This document shows, in pieces, positions 22,982 through 34,381 of a DNA stretch of 64,000 nucleotides. The stretch spans positions 1,612,001 through 1,676,000 of the forward strand of contig OY751485.1 in NCBI GenBank assembly GCA_963565915.1. Direction: 5' to 3'. The notes below the pieces were generated by a model. The model was not told the origin of the DNA. It worked only from the letters and a program-made list of their open reading frames with translations, and ran no database searches. Source of the DNA: Entoloma clypeatum (taxonomy: Eukaryota; Basidiomycota; Agaricomycetes; Agaricales; Entolomataceae). Numbering within the stretch: position 1 is the first letter of the stretch; each line of letters starts with the position of its first letter. A program made the position numbers and the translations under genes.

Positions 22982-24594
22982 TGTGACGACGACAATGGAT
23001 CCTGGTCCTTTATTCTCGCAAACCAACCCCGCGCGATCGTATTTGCCCTTACATGCACCAAAACCTGAAGTAGTACTGAAAATCATGATCACAGTAAATC
23101 ACTTCCGCGCGCAGTCTATGTACTCCCAGTCTGCTTGTGTGTATGTAGACTTTCTCCGTCTGTACCAAACTGAGACTTCGCAGCAGTTGCGAACCAATGA
23201 ATTTGATGAGACCGAATCAATGTCATCGCCAACGCCTGGGCGCGCGACTGCGAATGAAATTGTAAAAGCCGGACAACGAGACAGAAAGGTAAAAGACTTG
23301 ATCACATCTTGCATCACATATATATTCCATTGTAATCCCAAGGTCAATTGCAGTCCAAAGCATACATACATCGGTCCAGTCCAAAGGCGCCTGAATTGTT
23401 CAATGCACCAAGTCACCTTTTCCGCAATGCTAGCAGGTATATTCACGACATAAAGAACGTGTCCGTGAAAAGATGACATTAGGGAGAGGTGTACACGAAA
23501 AGGTAACCATTTCGATTTTATGTAGACGGAGGTGATACTTATGTGATGTGTTTCGTGCTTCTCGTCCAGTCTGCCCACTGCCATGTCAACACCGATCCGT
23601 CGCAAGAAAAAGCCAGCCCACAGAGCCAGGGTACCGAGAGGGCCCTGTGAAGAGATCATCGAATAAGCGGCGAAAGAAGAAAGTCGCGAACAGTTTCTAT
23701 CTGAATGTGATGTCCACTTTGCAACGACATCCATCGCTCGTCCAATGGCACTATAAAATGGCCATCGAAGACCTTTGTGCCGGGAAGATTGTGGAAACGA
23801 CCCACCACTGTATGAGGGTGTGCAGACAGAATGGCGTTATCAACGACGGGCCCCGACGGGCCTTGCTGAATGTTCACTGTCTCAGGTATTGCAGAGACAG
23901 TCCTTTGGTACTGGCACTTGTCCCCAGTTTATTGGCTTGTGGCTAAGAGCGACACAGTTAGACAACAGGTGCCCGCTAACAAAGGAAACTAACCCGACAA
24001 AGTAGAAATCTGGTTCTTCTACGGTTGTGTCAGCAGACTGAATTTTCAGGGTGTTTGCCATGTCATGGAGACACGCTAAATCGCATGAGTTCACACCCGT
24101 TTTTCTTTGACCATATCGTCGACCTTTTGCGGTGATATTGGGGGCATTTCCCGTGAAATCGTATGGCACACCGCGATAAGCAAAGCATTTATTGAACCCG
24201 AAATGAGACCGCCAAAGGGACACTGGCTGGGTTTCCTTGAGTACTTATCCGTGGCTGTCACGATGTGCGGATTGGAGGACAAGTAACGGAGTGTGTGGGG
24301 GGATAAGGTTTGTGTATGGTGTACCTGCGCAACAAAATGTTGTCCGCGTTAGCTTGGCCAATGGCACGTACAGCACCAACTCGTCGAAATTGACATACTT
24401 GATCGCAGTTCATCGACTTGCGAGCAGAGTTGCGAACTGTTAGGGAATCTCAAAGAATATACTTGCCAATCGCAAGCACACCACTGTCTGGAAGGCCCAA
24501 CCGGAGACCTAAATTGCCCCAATGTGAGGATAAGCCGAAAACGATCCTGCTATTGCCAGTGACTGACAGTAGATTGTGGCGAGGAAGGAGGGAA
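22982..24594. other. Gene-poor stretch, unassigned ORFs only
   Basis: ORFs of 60-210 codons occur on both strands (longest 23099-23734, minus) but none shows splice partners, repeats or family motifs, and opposite-strand ORFs overlap. I support no gene here. Confidence 0.45.
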
Positions 24595-24659
24595 AAAATA
24601 AATATTGAGACCCGTAGGTCTACCACTCCGGGAAAGCGTGTCATCCTTGTGCAGGGGCC

Positions 24660-24690
<31 letters not shown>

Positions 24691-24714
24691 TTCGTATGTC
24701 ACCCCGAAGGGGAC
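24595..24714 (-). ncRNA. U6: U6 spliceosomal snRNA
   Basis: Minus strand from 24714: a 5' hairpin CCCC-TTCG-GGGG, then AAATTGGAACGATACAGAGA with the invariant ACAGAGA box, GATTAGCATGGCCCCTGC (AGC catalytic triad and internal stem-loop), then AAGGATGACACGC. The conserved core is unmistakable. The 3' third is unusual: a short AGACC-TACG-GGTCT hairpin followed by CAATATTTATTTTTT. The T tract would terminate Pol III. The canonical GCGCAAGG is GCACAAGG here. The 3' end is approximate. Confidence 0.88.
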
Positions 24715-25288
24715 ATTACTTATTAGGAAACGCGGATATCCCCGACCTGGTTTTTGCTTTTTGTTCAGCCGACGGGGTTAGTATTTGGTCAGACCAAACA
24801 CCACTAATTCGGACAACCTCCAGTCCTCTGTTGTTCAGCAAGCAAAAGCTACATTTGCATATGGCTCCTCTTGACAAATCAGCTCGTGAAGCTCCCGTCT
24901 AGCAAACACGACGTAGAGCACGAAAGACGATCAAACCGCGAGGAAAGCCCTTGGGCGAAGATGAATTGTGAGAAATCTATGATTGTCTCGAATCATAGCT
25001 CAAGTACGTGCACTGTTCCCACTTGATTGTCCAGTGGGGCGACCTTGACGGCTACACAAACTCAGAAGAGAAGCATAGCGTTTCTATATAAATGAACAGA
25101 CGACGAACACGGATATTGGGATCCTGAAGAAGTCTCGTTCTCGACTGAGATGAGGCAGGAAGAATTGTCCGTACCTTTTGCACATGGACTAACAATATTC
25201 TGATATTAATGTTGCACTGGCAGATGGCGCTTCAATTGTGGGTATGCAATAGTAATTTCGTAGCTGGTATATTCACTAGAATGTTTGT

Positions 25289-25800
25289 GGACATCCCCAG
25301 TTTCGGTATTTTCGTTCAGGGTCTGAAAAGGCGTATGCAATGTTTCTCGCAGATGTCACCACTCACTTAAGTGGTGAAGGGATGAACACTAGCTATGTAT
25401 CACCGATGAATGAACCGGACAACAACTTTGGTCTGTTCCCTTGTGATCAGGTATGCGAGTGTGGCTTTGGAAGTGAGTTCTTCGAGCAAGGCCGCTACCG
25501 AAATCTCCCGTCTGAGTACATGATGTGCTAGCCGTGCGGAGGTCGCCAATGAATTGTACGCAGCCTTGTCGAAGAATGGGTTGACGTCATCAATCGGTAT
25601 CCTTGTGGACGAAACGTGTAGGGGATACCTGAGTATCCGATGTGGTTACCTCAGTTGTAGACAAGGTAAATAAAAGACATTCGAACCTTATGAACTCAGC
25701 TTACTGTTTCCGCAGATCGCTGTAGTCGTTCATGGACATACGATTTCCCTAGTGATTTCGATGGGTTGGCCCATGAGAGCCTGTTTGGATGGCAGTAGGC
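25289..25800 (+). pseudogene. Decayed GH30-like glycosidase (endo-beta-1,6-galactanase type)
   Basis: Three separated fragments can be read: 25301-25444 (FLADVTTHLSGEGMNTSYVS then PMNEPDNNFG, the family acid/base segment), 25534-25620 (RAEVANELYAALSKNG ... IGILVDET) and 25727-25797 (VVHGH then YDFPSDFDGLAHES). The last pair needs a one-base frame change, and it is followed by a stop. The N-terminal half, the catalytic nucleophile region and the C-terminal beta domain were not found. Assigned to GH30 from memory of family motifs. A secreted cell-wall or arabinogalactan-degrading enzyme is the presumed ancestor. Confidence 0.65.
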
Positions 25801-26831
25801 CCATAGATCTGTTAACTGAAAAACATCGCGATAGGAAATATGCTGTGGGTTGGGTAGTGCTGATGGTAGAGGACATCATCATTCTGTTGGATATAATCCA
25901 ACGTGAGATTTCTTCTCGCTTTCCTCTCCAGGAATTGCATACGTTCAGGATGACGAACGCCTTAATGTTTTGTAGTATGATTTTTCAAAGCTTGGTGATT
26001 GGAAATAGCCACACTATGATGTATGCGATTGTTGCTTCTTGTCTTTTGTACCTGATAAAGTTTCGTCCTCAGTTCCGGACGCTGTTATCCAATCATAAGG
26101 TCATGTTTTCATGCAGGATGAAACGAGGAACTCACTGAATGTTGCTGACGCCCAAAACTTGGCTGTGCTCCATTAAACGACCCTTCTTGTGGGACCACCG
26201 CAAAACTCTCAAGGATGGAATGTGAACATTTTCGACGGAATGAATTCGATTTATAGGATGGCCTGATCTATTACGATCCTTCGTATGCCACGAATAAAAA
26301 CTTGTGAGGAAAGCCATGAGCGAGTGTCTTCGTTCTGTGCTAAATCAGACTGCTAGATATCAAAAAACAATTTTGGACGTACAAGTATTTCAAAATGCTT
26401 GCATGGCACTCGTTCTCGACAGCGGGCATTCAACGTCATATGGCGGTCTCCGACGTCGCGGAATATTAGATCTTGGCGATGAACCCGTATACAGCGGATT
26501 TGTCATTGACTTTTTTCCTGACACTACATCAGCGACGGAGGATTTCGCGTAAATTTGTCCAGCTACATACATGATTTGAAGCAATGAGTCTGACGACGTA
26601 CATGGATCTCCTATAGCTAAAGCAAGTCTCAGACTTTCGATCTACGACATTTGAATACAACGATCACCTCCGCCCACGATGCACATTCCGTTTTTGAGTG
26701 ACTTGCGGAAGGAGAGCCCATCTCGGCGTAAATGGCAGGTGGCAGAGGCGGAGTGTATTAGTCATCAAGTAAACGCCCCTGCCACACGGTCGTTCAGCGC
26801 GGACCTCTCCTCAGCTCCGTTTTACGTCAAA

Positions 26832-29376
26832 ATGACTGCACGGCGGCAGTCCTCAACCACTTCACTATCAAAATATGCACGAGCAAGCTCTCCAGCTTTT
26901 CAGAATAGATCCCTGGATTTCTGTAATGCCTTCTGGGGAATTGCCGATGTTGGGGTTGATGTTTTGTTTGCGCGCATGCGAGGAGCGGCGAGGACGATGG
27001 AGGAGCTGAAGACCTTTTGGAAAGAAAGGTGCGTAGTTGATCAGACTCTTTCTCTGTTGATATCATGACTGGCAAATTCAGGGCAGCTATTGAGGATGAT
27101 TACGCGAAGCGACTGGCCAAGCTGGCGAAGATGACGTTGGGGAGAGATGAGATAGGGTGAGTTGGATCTATTCTATATCAGAGCCATCCTGGGCCCGTTG
27201 CGCCCAGGATGGCTCTGGGTCGAGGTTTCATACCCTCCATGCCTCGCACCATGAGGCGCCCATGATAACCTGCCCTATTGGTTTCTGACATCATTTTGCA
27301 GGGACCTGCGGAACTGTTTGGACAGCATCCGATCCGAGACCGAAAAGCAAGCAGGCTACCATGCTACTCTTGCAAGCCAAGTTCGCACCGAGCTGGAAAA
27401 CACATCCGCGTCACTTCACGCACGCCAACTTCATCACAAAAAAACCTTTCAAGCGGGAATTGAGAAGGAGTTTAAGACAAAACAGGCGCACGAGGCACAC
27501 GTTAACAAGGCCCGTGAAAAGTATGAGGCGGATTGCGTGCGTATCAACTCCTACACCGCCCAATCCTCCCTTGTCCAAGGAAAAGATCTCGACAAAATTA
27601 CCCTGAAGCTGGAACGCGCACAACAAACTGTTCAAACGAACGAACGTGATTTTGCGAATTTTGCCAAGATCCTGCAGGACACAGTAGCGAGGTGGGAGGT
27701 GGACTGGAAAGCATTTTGCGATAGTTGTCAAGACCTAGAAGAACAACGGATCGAATTTATGAAGGACAATATGTGGGCGTACACAAATGCAGTTTCCACT
27801 GTTTGTGTATCGGATGATGAAGTGAGAAATGACTTGCCATTCCTTCCTTTTTTTTTTCTCAATATCTTGACAGTCCTGCGAGAAAATCCGCGTCTCGCTG
27901 GAGCAAATGGAACCTGAAAAAGACATGGAGAATTTTGTTCGCGAATACGGAACCGGGAACCAAATACCGGATCCCCCTGCGTTTGTCAATTATAATACCC
28001 CGGATGCTATCCCGTCTTCGTCTTCCCGACCCACTTTCCGGCTCGCTCAACATGTTCGTGCATCACAGCGAGAAACTACAACAATGATGGCCCATCCGTT
28101 CTCGGAGCCACAGTCCGAGGAGCGAGAAGGGCCGCTGGTTAATACTGCTGGCATTGGTGCGGGTGGCTCGAGGAGAGATTCGCAATACGATGTATCTCGT
28201 CAACCTACTCAGTCAAGGGGACGAAATATATCCCCGAATCCACCTCCTCACGTAAACGGCACACAGTCTACCAGTCCTGCGCCTGCGCCTGCAAGATCTC
28301 CTTCCTCCGACCCCGGCCTGGCAAGAAGACCGACGAATGCGACCCACGCATCCCGTCAATCATACAGAGTTCCCCCTCCTCCAGACCCTCACGCAGAAAC
28401 TATCGATCCAACTGCAGAGACATTCATTAAAGTCGGGAACAACGCATACAGAGTAGATCCGAATAAAGACCCGCAAGTAAACCGTGGTGGCTCTGCATCG
28501 CCGACGAAGGCGGCGAATGGTGGTTTCGATCCGCTAGCGAAGCACTTGGAAGATCTCAAAAATGCCGTCAATAGCTCTGGCAGCGTCAGACGGAAATCCT
28601 TCCTTCACCAAGCTCCTCCTCAGGATCTCAAAGCAAATCAAGCTCCCGCCCGTCATAACACGGTGGATTCCATCGCCGGTTCATCATCTCTTTCCATTCC
28701 CGGCACCAGCTCCAACCTTGCAAACGGCTCCGGTGCCCAAGGCCCCAGTCCAAACGGAAATCGAGACTACCGCCACTCCGCAGAAAACATTGTTGGTTCC
28801 CATCCGGCAGCCTCTGCATCTGGTGCCGCCTCCCGCCCCGCCTCTCCCAGCCCTCCCACTGCGGCATTCATGATTCCGAAACCCTCTGTGACACCCTCAG
28901 GCTCTGAAATCATCGAAGGTGTCATTTCAGATTATCACCAGTCCCTCCCTGGCGAGCGCAAATCAATAAGCCGTTCAAACAGTATGCGCGGAAGCATCTC
29001 GGAACGGCGCGTCAGCCAGAGTCACAGTCCGACAGGGCATTCGCACCATTCAAGCTTGAATCAGGCGCAGGGCCAGAATCTTGCACGACCTCCTAGCCAG
29101 ATGGGACATGCTGGCATTGGAGCGCACGGGGGATCAAGGAGTAACAGTCCAGCGCCTGGGATGGGAGGACAGCAGAATGGCGTGGCTGGACCTGGACCTG
29201 GAATGCAGCCGGGCACCGCGAGGAGGAACAGTTTCATTAGCGCGCCAGCAGCTCCGGTGGTGAGATCACCCAGCCCGAATCCCGTGGGGATTGCTTTGGA
29301 CCCTACTGGGAGGGTGTCGCACGATGCGATGGCGCTAGCGCACCAGTACAACCAGCATCATCAGCAACAACAACAA

Positions 29377-29411
<35 letters not shown>

Positions 29412-30429
29412 ACAGCAACAGCAACACCCAAGACAGCCCTCGCACCAGCAACAGCAGCAGCCGATACAGCAGCAGCCTCAGCAATACAATCAAGTCCCAA
29501 ATACCCAACGTAGGACAAGTTTCATTGCTCCCGCCGTAGCTGCGCCTCCGATGGCGCCACCTCCCCAGCAAGGGAGCTATGGCGTGACCCCCCCTCCTCC
29601 ACCGCCTACCTTGTACCAACAACCGACCGGTAGACCAGGTTATATGCAACCGCAGGTCATACCGCAACAGCAACCTCTGTACAATCAACCTCCTCAAGTG
29701 CAATACCAGGCGCCAGTCCAGCACCAAGCGCCAATCCAACATCAAGCACCAGTCCAACATCAAGCACCAGTCCAACATCAAGCACCAGTTCAACACCAAG
29801 CACCAGTCCAACACCAAGCACCAGCCCAACAGGCGGTATACACTGGCTACCAAGGCGTGAATGGCGTACAACAAGGATCGCCTTTGTACTACACGAACAC
29901 TGGCAACCCGCCGCCCCAGCAGCAGCAAGCACCGGTGACGCAACAACATACGCAACAAATGCAACTTACGACGCCAGCGTACAATCAATATGGCGGATAC
30001 CGGGGCCCGAGCCCAGGTGCAGGGAGGACGCCATCGCCCCAGCCACCGCCTCCAGCTCCGCAGCAATCGCAACTCGCCGCGCCCCCTACAGGGCAGACGA
30101 CGGAGGAAGGGTATCCCATCCTGTTTTACGGTTCGTACCTTGCCTGATTGGCGCAGTTGACTTTTGACAAACCGTGTGCAAACTTCTTTTTCTTTTTCCG
30201 GCGTTCATTTCGTCTCCAACCCTTAACCCTGAACTCAATGGATTGAACAGTGAAAGCGCTGTATGATTACTCGGCGACGATTGATGAGGAGTTTGATTTC
30301 CAGCAGGGAGACATCATCGCTGTGACCGCCACGCCGGAGGATGGGTGGTGGAGTGGGGAGTTGTTGGATGAGGAGAGGAGGCAGAAGGGGAGACATATCT
30401 TCCCGAGCAACTTTGTTTGCTTGTTCTGA
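26832..30429 (+). CDS. F-BAR/SH3 protein of the Cdc15/Imp2/Hof1 family
   Basis: Exons 26832..27028, 27082..27156, 27302..27821, 27874..30130, 30251..30429; 1075 aa, phases consistent. It scaffolds the cytokinetic ring and cortical actin at the plasma membrane in yeasts. F-BAR domain at residues ~25-275 (FCNAFWG..., MRGAARTMEELKTFWKERAA, EDDYAKRLAKLAK). Disordered Pro/Gln/Ser middle ~290-1010 with basic-R-x-S sites, a poly-Gln run and a QHQAPV repeat. SH3 domain ~1016-1075 (ALYDYSATIDEEFDF, DGWWSGEL, FPSNFV). The second intron (27157-27301) is longer than its neighbours and holds a perfect 16-bp hairpin. Confidence 0.92.
27179..27217. repeat. Perfect 16-bp inverted repeat (hairpin) inside an F-BAR gene intron
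   Basis: CAGAGCCATCCTGGGC at 27179-27194 pairs without mismatch with GCCCAGGATGGCTCTG at 27202-27217 across a 7-nt loop. Confidence 0.95.
29362..29427 (+). repeat. CAA/CAG repeat encoding poly-Gln
   Basis: Over 20 consecutive glutamine codons, mixed CAA and CAG, in exon 4 of the F-BAR gene. Confidence 0.95.
29704..29830 (+). repeat. 18-bp minisatellite encoding QHQAPV
   Basis: About seven tandem 18-bp units (consensus CACCAAGCACCAGTCCAA) code for repeated Q-H-Q-A-P-V/I in the disordered region of the F-BAR protein. Adjacent units differ by one or two bases, indicating recent slippage. Confidence 0.92.
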
Positions 30430-32702
30430 GTTGGGGATTGACTGGAGCAATCTCATGGTCATTTTGTGTTCGGCTTGCGGACCCGATTTTCAATCAATAT
30501 TGCATATTCCCTCCATCCACATCTTTTTTTTTTTCTTGCTTGAATTTACGCCTGCTTTGGTCTAGGTCATTTTGTTGCAGCTCTCAACTTGTTTTACACC
30601 CTCTTTTTTCTTCCTGTTACGTTTTACCGTGCCCATCGCCGTACTCGGTGTCCGCTCTTTTTGCGTGTGTATTTCTGCTTCTTGCTTTGATTCTAGATCT
30701 ATAGTTACTCTGGGGTGCGTTCCACAAGTCGTCTTTACATACTGGCTGACATGATTACATGGCTCTTCTCGTTCAAGTCCCAGATTCTAGCTGGAATCCA
30801 CAAGAGGAGCGCGTCCATCATGATTCACAAGAGGGTCCTGACAATTGATCATGTAATTTCGATTGCCTAATGTTCCTGGGATAGACTAATAAGTGAGGAT
30901 GCATTTGCAATCTGTGGGCCTCGAGGCAGACAGACGCTGAATCGTACCTCCGTGCATTCAAATATTCCCCGGAGCACGGTCGGGGAATGCATTGATGAGT
31001 GGGGAACAGTGAGGCGTTTAGGGATGGCGCGCTCTCCTCCCGATGATTCCTTGGCCATCGCAACATACCAGTTGCCCAAGCCGAACTATGGGCCGTCCTG
31101 CTACAGTATGCCTCGCCAGCGCCCACTGCACGATGCACCTCCTCAATACGCAATCGGCCCCGACGCACTCCCGACCCTTGTCCTTGTGCACTCGGAGTTA
31201 CTGCGGCCATTTGTCCCGGATTTAGTAACGCCGGTCCTTAATGGGTTTTTCTATTTTAAGTATTGTCACGGTCATCTCTGTGGACTCCTTTATAACGGAC
31301 CAACTCTCCTGAGACAAAGGAACTCCCTTCAAACCACGACAACTTGCCATAAGTACACCCATCCTCGACCTTCAATCGCTATGCGTGCCTGCGTCGATAT
31401 CTACGAGCATCCCGAACTATCCTCCTCTGATGTATGGCCAAAGGACGGAGCCGCTGCCAGACAGACGCGGATAACATTGTACTCGATATTCGGCGCTTTT
31501 TCCCTCTTAGCGACGGCATCCACATACGCTGCCTGTCACTATACAACCCTGGGCAAGTCGCTGCAAGACAGGTTCGTTTCCCCGCCCGTGATTGCCGCCC
31601 GTACCAACTTGCTTGAATGTGGCTGACATGACCTCCAGTAATCTTGTCCAGCAATGGTTCTATTGATGCCCCCCCCCAACTTCCAAACCCCCCCATTCGC
31701 CTCTCGCCCCTTTTCGTTCTACTCCCAGCTATCATCTGCAATTTTGTATCCATATCATCGGTCCGGCTTAGGTGGAGAGGCTGAAGAATGATCGAACGCT
31801 CTTGCTTGGTGGTTGGTTCGCACCTTGGCCCATAGTGGCCCCCCCATGATGCTCGGTTGATCCAGCATACTCTTTTTGGCTTTCCTCCTCGCATCATGCA
31901 CGATTCTCAGAGATTTCATCACCTCATATGTACTCCAGCTGGCTATTCCTACGACACCAGGTCGTGATCCTCGCCTTGACCACGTTTCACATAATATCCT
32001 CCCACATTCAACTGTGTAATAAATCCGTCCACTCTCCTTCTGTACTTGTAACTCGGAGCACCTTACATATTTATTCCCGGAATATGATTCGTTTGACTTT
32101 GTTCTCGCTAAACTCTGTGACGGAGTGAGTCTATATGCATGTGAAAAGAAACCACGATCCTGCGCCCCCCGCGCGTCGCTGACGCGGAAATTGAGTGATC
32201 ATGATGACGATATTCAGGGTCACTCCGGATGAAACTCCTCACCGTAGTCAGCTTCTCGCCAAGCATCTATTCCTGTGGAGACGTGGGACGGTCCCAGCGA
32301 TGCAAGGTTACAGCGTGTGATGACCGACCAATTGCGACCGCTTGATGATTGGCAGTACTTCTTTCTTATTAGCTAGGATCAAACTGCTGCTGCGTCTTTA
32401 ACTCAAAGGGACTTGTGTCAGAATTTGCATCGCTTTTTCGCGGGATCCCCAAGGGACATCCGGTGCCGAGCATCTTGGTCCTAGTAGTTTGTCTCCCCAT
32501 TCACAGACAGAAAGATCAAGAACGAATGATTGTTTCTTGAGCCATGCACTATAAACCATCAAAGGAGTAGAGGCAACGGAAGAGATACGAAGCGACATGA
32601 ATCAATGTAGCGTACCCCACTCCCCGGAAGCATACGTGCCAAGCGGGGCCAACGGTTCCAGGTAAGGCCTCTGCAAGAAAGAGACCTTCCGAGAAACGGC
32701 CG
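30430..32702. other. Long intergenic, no gene seen
   Basis: 2.3 kb between the F-BAR gene and SURF6 3' end. Overlapping opposite-strand ORFs (e.g. 30952-31626 plus, 31379-31897 minus) show no domains or splice structure. A C-run is at 31670-31677. Nothing further is supported. Confidence 0.5.
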
Positions 32703-34233
32703 TTACTTTCCCTTTCCAGGTTTACCCTTCCCCTTCCCAAACGGTTTGCCCTCAAATCCGGGCCGTGCCTTCGTCTTGACCCCTTTCCGCTTGTCGCTTC
32801 TCCGCTCGTTACGCATAGCGATATTGTCAGCCCGTTTTTTCTGTTTCGCAGCCATCGACGCCGTCAAATCCTTTTTCCGCTCATCCCTGTGTGATGATGA
32901 AAGACAGGAAATGTGAGGATGGATGGGGATGCAAAGGGGATGAAGGAATAGTGGTGCACTAACCATTCCTTCTTGCTCTTTGTTTTCTCCTTCTCCTTCC
33001 TCTTTACGGCTTTCTTTAATCTACCCTCATTGTCGTGCACTTTGACACCCTCCAACCGCGCTTCTGCCTTGGCCCACTTGTCCCTTTCCTCTATCGTCTT
33101 TCGTTTATCCTCCGGCATCGCGGCGAGTTTCTCCTTCCGCGCTGCAAGCTGCTCGAGAGCCTGTTGTGGGTTGGAGGTCGTTTTAAGGTGCTGAACCTTC
33201 TTCGGGTTGGATGAGGAGCCGGCGATAGAGGAGAAGTTGACGGTGGCCAGAGAGCCTTTAGGACCGCTTTGTGGGCCGTCGGAGACGAGCAACTGTGTCT
33301 GTAGAAATTGAAATCGAAATGAATACCAGCGTAGACACAAAGCGTAAGAATCGTCCATACCGTTGCGAGCTTTCCCTTATCCCTCTGATCTTTCTCTTTA
33401 TCTTTTCCATTCTTCCCCTTCATCTCCTCCTCCCGCTTGATCTTCTCCTTCGTCTCCTTCCGACGCCTCTCACGCATCGCTGCGCGCTGTCTTCTCCGCT
33501 CCTCTAACAGCTCATCGCGTCCGCTCGCGGCAACCCCTGACCCGTCCGCCCCTCCTCCACTACCGCGGCGGAGGGCTGCCATCCGGGCATGCAACTTGTC
33601 CCGCAATGCCTCGATGCCGCCGGACTGCGGCATGGGTACAATAGGGACATCATCCACTTCGTTCATAGGACCGTCATTTTCGCTGTCATTGTCGCCGCTG
33701 TCGCTGTCTTCGTTCCCGAGGTCGACAGAGAGGTCGACATCCATGCCAGCATCGTCTGAGACTGAACCATCAGAGTCGGCGGCGTTGGCTTTACGTTTGC
33801 CCTTGTTTTTGGTGGTGGCTTTTTGTGTGTTTTGGGTCTTGGAAGACTCGTTCTGGATATCGATTATTGACCTGTGGTTCGCTGGGTCGAGCTAGGTTTT
33901 TTTTATTTGGAAACGATCATGTATGTTGAGTTTCAGCGTTGCAGAACTCATGGAATGGTTTATAATCACCTTTTCGCGTTTGGCTTTCTTTGAGGCCTCT
34001 TTGATAGCCTGCTTGGGTGTTTTTTGTTTCTTGCTGTGTTTCTGGTATTTTGACGCCTGTGAAGAAGAAGAAAAAAATAAGTGAGATCAGTCGAGCGCAG
34101 GTGTGGCGTGTACCTGTTCCTCGGTTTGATCTTGGACTATGTAGTATTTCGCGGGTATCAGCTTTAACAGCGACTCGAATGTTTCATTGTGCCTCTCCAA
34201 CGAGGCTTTCAGCGTAGCTGCTGGAGTAGGCAT
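32703..34233 (-). CDS. RRP14: SURF6/Rrp14 ribosome-biogenesis protein
   Basis: Exons complement(32703..32886, 32964..33298, 33361..33891, 33970..34056, 34114..34233); 418 aa. A nucleolar factor for 60S/40S pre-rRNA processing in yeast and animals. The N-terminus (SLERHNETFESLLKLIPAKY) is the Rrp14-specific segment. The C-terminal SURF6 domain is visible as a long Lys/Glu-rich helix (QALEQLAARKEKLAAMPEDK, KWAKAEARLEGVKVHDNEGR, LKKAVKRKEKEKTKSKKEW, DERKKDLTASMAAKQKKRAD) ending in a basic KPGKGK tail. An acidic patch with Asp/Glu-Ser runs lies near residue 110. Confidence 0.94.
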
Positions 34234-34294
34234 CCGGCCGGGAATCTAGGACTTGGGAGATGGTGATAGTGGGAGGAATGAGAAAGCGTACTAG

Positions 34295-34319
34295 GGTTAG
34301 GGTCAGCCGGTCCCTAACC
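34295..34319. promoter_or_regulatory. Inverted pair of TTAGGG boxes in the SURF6/PTPA divergent promoter
   Basis: GGTTAGGG (34295-34302) and CCCTAACC (34312-34319) form a perfect inverted repeat with a 9-bp spacer within the 148-bp gap between opposing start codons. TTAGGG/CCCTAA elements are recognised by Tbf1/Teb1-type factors in other fungi, notably at snoRNA and ribosome-biogenesis promoters. The function here is inferred. Confidence 0.6.
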
Positions 34320-34381
34320 GGGCCGCTTCAAAAGTTCTTTGCATCTAACCATCATCTACAACGGCGCCAACAACCAAACCG

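Noticed and set aside
23099..23734. 211-codon minus-strand ORF with hydrophobic stretches
   Set aside because: No start context, no homology signal, and it overlaps plus-strand ORFs of similar quality.
28562..28873. ORFs in other frames of the F-BAR gene's disordered region
   Set aside because: Shadow frames of a Pro/Ser/Gln-rich coding sequence.
29704..29830. Possible CRISPR-like array at the regular 18-bp repeats
   Set aside because: Units are contiguous without spacers and encode QHQAPV in frame; the genome is eukaryotic.
30952..31897. Overlapping ORFs of 224 codons (plus) and 172 codons (minus)
   Set aside because: Opposite-strand overlap, no domains, no splice structure and composition typical of chance ORFs.
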